Below are positions 7,724 to 13,970 of a DNA stretch of 17,833 nt, piece after piece. Under the pieces are notes generated by a model. That model saw only the letters and a program-made list of their open reading frames with translations. It was not told where the DNA came from and ran no database searches. The stretch's first letter is position 1. The number at the start of each line of letters is the position of its first letter. Origin of the DNA: Pedococcus sp. (GTDB lineage Bacteria; Actinomycetota; Actinomycetes; Actinomycetales; Dermatophilaceae); contig JAICSZ010000004.1 in the NCBI GenBank assembly GCA_025936615.1, positions 1 through 17,833 on the forward strand. The letters are read 5' to 3'. Both the position numbers and the translations under genes were made by a program.

Positions 7724-9634
7724 ATGACACCCGAGCCGACCACGCTGGACACGACGCCCGATGCCGACGCCGCGACCCGCGCCGCCCTCGATCGTGCCGT
7801 GCATCACCTGCGCAGCCTGCAGCACGAGGACGGCTGGTGGCAGGGCGAGCTCGAGACGAACGTGACCATGGACGCCGAGGACCTGTTGATGCGCGAGTTC
7901 CTCGGGACGCGGACCGACGCCCAGACCGAGGAGTCGGCACGGTGGATCCGCAGCCAGCAGCAGGCCGACGGCTCCTGGTCCAACTTCCACGGCGGACCGC
8001 CCGAGCTGTCCACGACCGTCGAGGCCTACCTCGCCCTGCGCCTGGCGGGCGACCCACCAGGGCTGCCCCACATGGCCGCGGCCCGCCGCTCGGTGCTGGC
8101 CGGCGGGGGCCTGGAGGCCAGCCGCGTCTTCACCCGCATCTGGCTCGCGCTGTTCGGCCTGTGGGAGTGGTCGCGACTTCCGGCCGTGCCGGTCGAGCAC
8201 ATCCTGCTGCCCCGGTGGGTGCCGCTCAACGTCTACGACTTCGCCTGCTGGGCGCGGCAGACCCTGGTGCCCATCTCCGTGCTCGCCTCCCTCCGCCCAC
8301 GGCGCGACCTCGGTTTCCGGCTCGACGAGCTGTCTGCCGGCGGGTCGACGGCAAACCGGCCCGGCCTCCCCCGGTCCGGCTGGGACGTGGCGTTCCGGGT
8401 GCTCGACGGCGTCCTGCACCTGCTCGAGCGGCACCGTTGGACGCCGTTACGTGCCCGGGGGCTGCGTCGCGCCGAGGAGTGGGTCCTCGAGCGGCAAGAG
8501 GCCGACGGGTCCTGGGGCGGTATCCAGCCGCCGTGGGTCTACTCGCTCATGGCCCTGCACACCCTCGGTCGCCCCGTCGACGACCCGGTGCTTGCGGCCG
8601 GACTCGCCGGCTGGGAGCGGTTCACGGTGCGTGAGGAGACGCCTGAGGGCCCAGTGCGGCGGGTCGAGGCCTGCCAGTCGCCGGTGTGGGACACGGCGCT
8701 CGCCCTCGTGGCGCTCGGCGACAGCGGGGTCGGCGCCAACGACCCAGCGGTGCAGTCCGCAGTCGACTGGCTGCTGGCCGAGGAGATCCGGGTGCGCGGC
8801 GACTGGGCGGTGCAGCGTCCCGGGGCCGATCCCGGCGGCTGGGCCTTCGAGTTCGACAACGACCTCTACCCCGACGTGGACGACACGGCCGAGGTGCTGC
8901 TGGCCCTTCAGAGGGTCGGTGCCGGGGCACCAGCGGTCACTGCTCTCGAGCGTGGCGCAGCCTGGGTCCTGGCCATGCAGTGCCATGACGGTGGGTGGGC
9001 GGCCTTCGACGCTGACAACACGCGGGAGGTCGCCTACCGCCTGCCGTTCTGCGACTTCGGCGCGGTCATCGACCCGCCCAGCGCCGACGTCACCGCGCAC
9101 GTCCTCGAGATGCTCGCGCACCTTGGCCTGGCCTGGGACCGCCGGGCCCAGCGAGGACTGCGGTGGCTGCTCGCCGAGCAGGAGCCCGACGGGTCCTGGT
9201 TCGGCCGTTGGGGAGCCAACCACGTCTACGGCACCGGCGCCGCCGTGCCGGCCCTCGTCGCGATGGGGGTGCCCCAGACGGCTCCGGCGGTCCGACGGGC
9301 GGTGCGCTGGCTCGAGAGCCACCAGGGCCCCGACGGCGGCTGGGGGGAGGACCTGCGCTCGTACACCGACCGGGCGTGGCGGGGACGCGGCGAGTCGACC
9401 GCCTCCCAGACGGCGTGGGCGCTGCTCGCCCTCCACGCTGCCGGTGCGGCCTCGGGACCCGCCGCACAGCGGGGGCTGCGGTGGCTGGTGGACACCCAGA
9501 GGGCTGACGGCACCTGGGACGAGCCCCAGTTCACCGGCACCGGCTTCCCCGGCGACTTCTCCATCAACTACCACCTCTACCGGCTGGTCTTCCCGACCAG
9601 CGCCCTCGCCCGATGCCTGGGAGGTGCATCGTGA
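7724..9634 (+). CDS. shc: Squalene-hopene cyclase
   Basis: A 636-residue class II triterpene cyclase that folds squalene into hopene (and usually some diplopterol) at the membrane surface. The catalytic acid motif DVDDTA is at residues 384-389, with Asp386 the likely proton donor. QW-type repeats recur along both halves: LQHEDGWWQGE, QQADGSWSNF, QEADGSWGG, MQCHDGGWAAFD, QEPDGSWFGRWG, HQGPDGGWGED and TQRADGTWDEP. The C-terminus GTGFPGDFSINYHLYRLVFP is typical of bacterial Shc. Length is normal. The ATG at 7724 follows a perfect ribosome binding site. The stop overlaps the next start as GTGA. It is the central enzyme of the operon and the surest sign that the cluster makes hopanoids. Confidence 0.97.
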   Translation: MTPEPTTLDTTPDADAATRAALDRAVHHLRSLQHEDGWWQGELETNVTMDAEDLLMREFLGTRTDAQTEESARWIRSQQQADGSWSNFHGGPPELSTTVEAYLALRLAGDPPGLPHMAAARRSVLAGGGLEASRVFTRIWLALFGLWEWSRLPAVPVEHILLPRWVPLNVYDFACWARQTLVPISVLASLRPRRDLGFRLDELSAGGSTANRPGLPRSGWDVAFRVLDGVLHLLERHRWTPLRARGLRRAEEWVLERQEADGSWGGIQPPWVYSLMALHTLGRPVDDPVLAAGLAGWERFTVREETPEGPVRRVEACQSPVWDTALALVALGDSGVGANDPAVQSAVDWLLAEEIRVRGDWAVQRPGADPGGWAFEFDNDLYPDVDDTAEVLLALQRVGAGAPAVTALERGAAWVLAMQCHDGGWAAFDADNTREVAYRLPFCDFGAVIDPPSADVTAHVLEMLAHLGLAWDRRAQRGLRWLLAEQEPDGSWFGRWGANHVYGTGAAVPALVAMGVPQTAPAVRRAVRWLESHQGPDGGWGEDLRSYTDRAWRGRGESTASQTAWALLALHAAGAASGPAAQRGLRWLVDTQRADGTWDEPQFTGTGFPGDFSINYHLYRLVFPTSALARCLGGAS

Positions 9635-11136
9635 GCCCCACCCTCGTCGCCTGCACGCCGTCCGTCTTCGAGAGCGCCGCCCTGGCGCGCGGGCTGGAGC
9701 ACTCCCGCGTGTGCCGCACCGGCATGGGGCCGCGCGCAGCGGCCCGCTGTGCCGCGAGCCCGCGGGTCCGGGCAGCCGAGGCCCTCGCGGTGGTGGGGAT
9801 CGCTGCGGGCGTGGACCCACGTCTCGCCCCGGGGGATGTCGTCGTGGCCAGCGAGGTGCGCGACCCCGACGGCGGCCGGACGCCCTGCCGCAGCGCGCCG
9901 ATGCTGTCCGCTGCCCTACGGCGGGCGGGTCTGCGGGTCAGCGAGGGCCCGGTCGCGAGCGTCACGCACGTGGTCACCCAGCGTGAGCGCGACGTGCTGG
10001 GGGCCGACGGCGTGCTCTGCGCGGACATGGAGTCCGCCTGGCTCGTCGCCAACCCGCCGACGCCCGCGACGGCGGTCGTCCGCGTGGTGGCGGACCCCGC
10101 CGGGCGCCCGCTCTTCGCACCGGCGACCCTGCCGCGGATCTGGGAGGCGCTGCACACGCTGCCCAGGCTTGGGGACGCCCTCGAGGGCTGGGCCGCGGTG
10201 ACCGGACCGCACCGGGTGCAGCTCGCCGGGCCGCGCAGCTTCTGCGCCGGCGTGGTGCGGGCGATCGAGGTGGTCGAGCGCGCCCTGGCCCAGACGGCCC
10301 CCCCGGTCTACGTGCGCCGCCAGATCGTGCACAACTCCCACGTGGTCCGCCGGCTCGAGGGCCTTGGCGCGGTCTTCGTGGACGAGCTCGACGAGGTGCC
10401 CGCCGGTGGCACCGTGGTGTTCTCCGCACACGGCGTCTCCCCGGCGGTCCACCAGGAGGCCCGGGAGCGGGGCCTGCACGTCATCGATGCCACCTGTCCG
10501 CTCGTCACCAAGGTGCACGCAGAGCTGCGGCGGTTCGCCGACCGCGGTGACACGGTGATCTTCATCGGCCACCGCGGCCACGACGAGACGGTCGGCACGA
10601 TGGGGGAGCGGCCCGACGGCACCGTGCTGGTCCAGGACGCGGCCGACGCCCGCACGGTGGCGGTGGACGACCCCGACCACGTCTCCTACCTCGTCCAGAC
10701 CACCCTCGCCGCGGACGAGGTCGGTGGGATCGTCGACACGCTCCGCGAGCGGTTCCCCAGGCTGCAGGCGCCGCCGTCGGACGACATCTGCTACGCCACG
10801 ACCAACCGGCAGCGCGCACTTCAGAGGGTCGCGGTCGACGCCGACCTGGTCCTCGTCGTCGGCTCCCCGAACTCCTCGAACTCCCAGCGGCTCGTCGAGG
10901 GAGCGGCTCGGCTCGGTCGCCCGGCCCACCTCGTCGACGACGCCTCCGACATCGACCTCGACTGGCTCCGGGGGGTCAGCACGGTGGGGCTGACGGCAGG
11001 TGCGTCGGCCCCGGAGTCGCTCGTCGACGAGGTCGTCGAAGCCCTGCAGGGCCTGGGCCCCGTGGAGCTGGTCGACCAGCCAATGGTCAGCGAGAACGTC
11101 CACTTCGTCGTCCCGAAGGAGGTCCGGTCGCCATGA
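9631..11136 (+). CDS. HpnG nucleoside phosphorylase fused to IspH (HMBPP reductase)
   Basis: A single 501-residue frame with two enzymes. Residues 1 to about 190 are an HpnG-type phosphorylase: TGMGPRAAARCAAS near the start, the phosphorylase core GIAAGVDPRLAPGDVVVAS, and the ribose-binding CADMESAWL (Met133, Glu134). HpnG removes adenine from adenosylhopane. Residues about 195-501 are IspH/LytB, the 4Fe-4S reductase that turns HMBPP into IPP and DMAPP. The three cluster cysteines are present: Cys205 (GPRSFCAGVVRA), Cys289 (IDATCPLVTK) and Cys387 (DDICYATTNRQ). His317 and Glu319 (GHRGHDETVGTMGE) and the HNSHVV and QTTL motifs are also present. The GTG start at 9631 follows GGGAGGTG (9619-9626) and overlaps the shc stop; an in-frame ATG at 9613 would lie inside shc. 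Both halves look catalytically complete. Its end overlaps hpnH as ATGA. Confidence 0.92.
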   Translation: MSPTLVACTPSVFESAALARGLEHSRVCRTGMGPRAAARCAASPRVRAAEALAVVGIAAGVDPRLAPGDVVVASEVRDPDGGRTPCRSAPMLSAALRRAGLRVSEGPVASVTHVVTQRERDVLGADGVLCADMESAWLVANPPTPATAVVRVVADPAGRPLFAPATLPRIWEALHTLPRLGDALEGWAAVTGPHRVQLAGPRSFCAGVVRAIEVVERALAQTAPPVYVRRQIVHNSHVVRRLEGLGAVFVDELDEVPAGGTVVFSAHGVSPAVHQEARERGLHVIDATCPLVTKVHAELRRFADRGDTVIFIGHRGHDETVGTMGERPDGTVLVQDAADARTVAVDDPDHVSYLVQTTLAADEVGGIVDTLRERFPRLQAPPSDDICYATTNRQRALQRVAVDADLVLVVGSPNSSNSQRLVEGAARLGRPAHLVDDASDIDLDWLRGVSTVGLTAGASAPESLVDEVVEALQGLGPVELVDQPMVSENVHFVVPKEVRSP

Positions 11137-12140
11137 CCGTCCCGATCCGACAGAACCTGCGGATGGCGCGCTACCTGGCGTGGCAGCGCATCCGGCGCAG
11201 GGAGAAGTTCCCGCTGCTCGTCGAGCTGGAGCCGTTGTACGCCTGCAACCTGGCGTGCGCAGGCTGCGGCAAGATCCAGCACCCCGCCGACACCCTGCGA
11301 CGCCGCATGCCGGTGCAGCAGGCAGTCGAGGCCATCGAGGAGAGCGGGGCGCCCATGGTGTCGATCGCCGGCGGCGAGCCGCTGATGCACCCCGAGATCG
11401 ACACCATCGTGAGGGAGCTGGTGTCCCGCAAGCGGTTCGTCTACCTGTGCACCAACGCACTGCTCGTGCGCAAGTGGTGGGACCGCTTCGACTTCACCCC
11501 CTCCCCCTACTTCGCCTTCGCGGTGCACATCGACGGGCTGCGCGAGCGGCACGACGAGTCCGTGTGCCAGGAGGGCGTCTTCGACGAGGCGGTGGAGGCG
11601 GTGCGCTGGCTCAAGTCCCGCGGCTTCCGGGTCACCACGAACAGCACCTTCTTCACCACCGACAGCCCGCAGTCGGTCATCGACGTGCTCAACTACCTCA
11701 ACGACGACCTGCAGGTCGACCAGATGATGCTCTCCCCGGCCTACGCCTACGAGAAGGCGCCCGACCAGGAGCACTTCCTCGGGGTCACCGAGACCCGCGA
11801 GCTGTTCCGCAAGGTGTTCGCCGACGGCAACCGCAAGCGCTGGCGGCTCAACCACACCCCCCTGTTCCTGGACTTCCTCGAGGGCAAGGCCGACTTCCAG
11901 TGCACGGCGTGGGGAATCCCGTGCTACTCCCTCAAGGGCTGGCAGCGGCCGTGCTACCTGATGGGCGACTCCTACACCGAGACCTACCGCGAGCTCGTCG
12001 AGGACACCGACTGGTCGAAGTACGGTCGCGGCCGTGACCCGCGCTGCGCCAACTGCATGGCCCACTGCGGCTACGAGCCCACGGCCGTCCTCGCCACGAT
12101 GGGCTCGCTGCGCGAGACCATCCGCGCTGCCCGGCGCTGA
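11133..12140 (+). CDS. hpnH: Adenosylhopane synthase HpnH (radical SAM)
   Basis: A 335-residue radical SAM protein. HpnH adds the 5'-deoxyadenosyl group to hopene, forming adenosylhopane, the first C35 hopanoid. The 4Fe-4S motif is ACNLACAGCGK with Cys38, Cys42 and Cys45 (CX3CX2C). The SAM-binding GGEP motif follows in VSIAGGEPLMHPE. A C-terminal region with further cysteines (QCTAWGIPCYSLKGWQRPCY, and DPRCANCMAHCGYEPTA near the end) matches the DUF3463 extension of this family. The start at ATG 11133 overlaps the end of the preceding fusion as ATGA. It is the last gene of the hopanoid operon. Length is normal and no key residue is missing. Confidence 0.95.
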   Translation: MTVPIRQNLRMARYLAWQRIRRREKFPLLVELEPLYACNLACAGCGKIQHPADTLRRRMPVQQAVEAIEESGAPMVSIAGGEPLMHPEIDTIVRELVSRKRFVYLCTNALLVRKWWDRFDFTPSPYFAFAVHIDGLRERHDESVCQEGVFDEAVEAVRWLKSRGFRVTTNSTFFTTDSPQSVIDVLNYLNDDLQVDQMMLSPAYAYEKAPDQEHFLGVTETRELFRKVFADGNRKRWRLNHTPLFLDFLEGKADFQCTAWGIPCYSLKGWQRPCYLMGDSYTETYRELVEDTDWSKYGRGRDPRCANCMAHCGYEPTAVLATMGSLRETIRAARR

Positions 12141-12297
12141 GCGGTCGACACCGTGGATCGCCAATGGGAGCGCAGAGTCCCGCTCGTACCTCGGCGGTTG
12201 GACGGTGATCCTGTGGGCCGTCGCACTTGTGATCGCGTTCAGCTCACACAAGGCGACCCGTCGCGGCTGAGCGCGGGTGCGGGGCCTCTCGGGTGGA
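12141..12297 (+). other. Intergenic stretch with a membrane-helix-like open frame
   Basis: Between hpnH and the convergent dehydrogenase no complete gene is convincing. One plus-strand frame ending at 12270 encodes SYLGGWTVILWAVALVIAFS followed by SHKATRRG, a tryptophan-flanked hydrophobic helix with a basic end. The only start outside hpnH is a GTG at 12205 without a ribosome binding site, which would give 21 residues. It may be a tiny membrane peptide, a decayed gene end, or chance. Confidence 0.25.
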
Positions 12298-12313
12298 GGT
12301 GGTCCTGACCACC
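12298..12313. terminator. Hairpin at the convergent junction (possible bidirectional terminator)
   Basis: GGTGGTCCTGACCACC folds into a 6-bp stem with a CCTG loop. It lies after the hpnH operon on the plus strand and after the dehydrogenase gene on the minus strand. No T-run follows, which is common among actinobacterial terminators, so the call rests on position and symmetry only. Confidence 0.4.
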
Positions 12314-12317
12314 GGCA

Positions 12318-12342
12318 GGCGGCTCAGCCCCAGCGAGCCGCC
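12318..12342. terminator. 8-bp GC hairpin overlapping the dehydrogenase stop
   Basis: GGCGGCTC (12318-12325) and GAGCCGCC (12335-12342) pair perfectly around a 9-base loop. The dehydrogenase stop codon (12324-12326) lies inside it, so it more naturally ends transcripts arriving on the plus strand from hpnH. It sits 4 bases from the other hairpin. Confidence 0.4.
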
Positions 12343-13073
12343 CCCGCGGCATACGCACCGGGTGTGAGGGTGCGCACCCACAGGGGCGCGCGCAGCCACC
12401 GGGGCACCACCACCTCGGTCCTGTCGTGCTCGACCGCGGCCACCAGCCGCGCCGCCACGAGCTCGGCGGCCACCGGGTGCGGGAACCGGCGCGCGTACGG
12501 CACCCCACGACGCCTGAAGAAGGCCGTGTCCACCACCCCCGGGACGACCGTGGTGACCCGTATGCCCAGTGGCCGACCGTGTGCCGCGACCGACGTCGCG
12601 TAGGCGTCCAGGGCAGCCTTCGTGGCGCTGTAGGCGGGCTCGTCACCGACCCCGAGGCGACCGGCGACCGAGGTCACGAAGGCGAGGTGGCCGGTGCCAC
12701 GTGCCTCCATGGCGGGCAGGCTGGCGGCGGTGAGGGTCGCCGCCGCAACGAAGTTGACCTCCGAGAGCCGGCGAAGCTCCTCGGGACGGGTCCGATCGGC
12801 GGGGCGACGCAGGCCGGTGCCCGCGCAGTGCACGACGAGGTCGGGGGCCAGGTCGACCAGCCGGACGGCCGCTCGCTCGGTGTCATCCGGGTCGCCGAGT
12901 TCGGCGCCGTGGGTGTCCGCCCCCACCTCGCGAGCCGCCGCCTCGAGCCTGGCCCGTTCGCGGGCCAGCAGGCACACCTCGGCGCCCCGGGCCCGCAGGA
13001 GGCGCGCCGTGGCCAGCCCGATCCCGGAGGAGCCACCGGTGACCACGGCGCGCGCCCCGGCCAGCCGTGTCAC
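12324..13073 (-). CDS. Short-chain dehydrogenase/reductase (SDR)
   Basis: A 249-residue classical SDR. The N-terminal cofactor motif TGGSSGIG is at residues 12-19. HCAG takes the place of the usual NNAG. The active site is Ser135 (FVTSVAG) with Tyr148 and Lys152 (YSATK). After this come PGVVDTAFF and a C-terminal tail reaching WLRAPLWVRTLTPG, a pattern often seen in membrane-associated SDRs acting on lipids. The GTG start at 13073 overlaps the transporter stop by 4 bases (GTGA), so the genes are translationally coupled. The long open frame upstream lies antisense within the transporter and is not used. The substrate is unknown; by context an acyl, keto-lipid or sugar-lipid intermediate is possible. 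A lone ATA codon falls in a GGCATAC repeat (rare in this genome). Confidence 0.85.
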   Translation of the reverse strand: MTRLAGARAVVTGGSSGIGLATARLLRARGAEVCLLARERARLEAAAREVGADTHGAELGDPDDTERAAVRLVDLAPDLVVHCAGTGLRRPADRTRPEELRRLSEVNFVAAATLTAASLPAMEARGTGHLAFVTSVAGRLGVGDEPAYSATKAALDAYATSVAAHGRPLGIRVTTVVPGVVDTAFFRRRGVPYARRFPHPVAAELVAARLVAAVEHDRTEVVVPRWLRAPLWVRTLTPGAYAAGAARWG

Positions 13074-13969
13074 GTGCGCCTGCCCCGCCCCTGCACCCGG
13101 ATCGCCTCGGCCACCTGCTGGGCCCGAGCGGTCAACAGCACGATGCCGCCGGCCATCACGGCCAGGGTGGCGACCTCGCCGAGCACCGGCCACGCCCCCG
13201 AGCGGAGCGTGTCGTCGAACCACGCGATGCCGAGGCTGATCGAGACCAGCGGGTCCCCGACGGTGATGACGGCCACGGCGACGGAGCCGAGCCGGCCCTC
13301 TTGGAAGGCGTTCTGGTTGAGCAGGAAGCCCAGTGGGCCCACCACCGCCACGGCGTACAGCTGCCAGTGCTGGAACAGCGACGCCGCGCTCATCAGGGAG
13401 ATGCTGGTCAGCGAGCGGACCAGGGCAGCGGTGATGCCGTAGCAGACCGCCGTGGCGGCCGCGAGCGGCAGCGGCCGCAGCCGGCGGGGGATCCGGGCGG
13501 CGGTCCACAGCGCTGCCAGCACGAGTCCTGCCAGCCCGACACCCAGGGGAAGCACGACGGTGCCGCTCATCGAGGCCGACCCGGCCGACGGCGAGGCGAC
13601 GAGGAGGAAGCCGGCGAGACCGGCCACCGCCATGGCGGCACCGGTCACGAGCCCGGAGTCCATGGGACGGTGCAGGAAGAGGGCGGCGTAGCCCAGGTAG
13701 AACATCACCCCCGTGACCAGGAGGGGCTGCACGACCGGGAGCGGTGCCGCATGCAGCGCAACCACCTGCAGGGCGAAACCCACGACGGCCGCCAGCAGGC
13801 TGAAGCGGAAGGCCGGGAGGCTCAGCAGGTCACGCAGGAGGGCTGCGTTCATCGGCTCGCGCTCCGGGACCAGGTGCGTCGCGTGGTGCTGGAGCAGCCC
13901 CGCACCTCCGAACGACGCGGCGGCACCGACGGCCGCAGGCACGCCGACGAACCACACGGCGGGTGCCAA
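13070..13969 (-). CDS. DMT/EamA-family membrane transporter
   Basis: A 299-residue protein with about ten hydrophobic segments along its length, the usual number for full-length drug/metabolite transporters. The second half contains the family-like stretch GFLLNQNAFQEGRLGSVAVA followed by VITVGDPLVSISLG. The start is taken as TTG 13969: it is in frame, begins one base after the stop of the upstream gene, and GGAGG lies 9 bases before it. A GTG 12 bases further in is an alternative. The frame continues upstream to 14341, but that part is inside the acyltransferase domain. The end overlaps the SDR start. DMT proteins export metabolites and some relatives flip lipids. Being sandwiched between a lipid glycosyltransferase/acyltransferase and an SDR makes lipid export or flipping a reasonable inference, not shown. 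Confidence 0.85.
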   Translation of the reverse strand: MAPAVWFVGVPAAVGAAASFGGAGLLQHHATHLVPEREPMNAALLRDLLSLPAFRFSLLAAVVGFALQVVALHAAPLPVVQPLLVTGVMFYLGYAALFLHRPMDSGLVTGAAMAVAGLAGFLLVASPSAGSASMSGTVVLPLGVGLAGLVLAALWTAARIPRRLRPLPLAAATAVCYGITAALVRSLTSISLMSAASLFQHWQLYAVAVVGPLGFLLNQNAFQEGRLGSVAVAVITVGDPLVSISLGIAWFDDTLRSGAWPVLGEVATLAVMAGGIVLLTARAQQVAEAIRVQGRGRRT

Positions 13970-13970
13970 C

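Noticed and set aside
9613..9630. ATG six codons upstream as start of the hpnG-ispH fusion
   Set aside because: It lies inside the shc end and before the ribosome binding site; the GTG at 9631 has proper spacing and the usual 4-base overlap.
12324..13073. SDR as the missing reductase that turns ribosylhopane into bacteriohopanetetrol
   Set aside because: It is on the opposite strand in a separate operon coupled to a transporter and lipid fusion gene; nothing in its sequence points to hopanoids.
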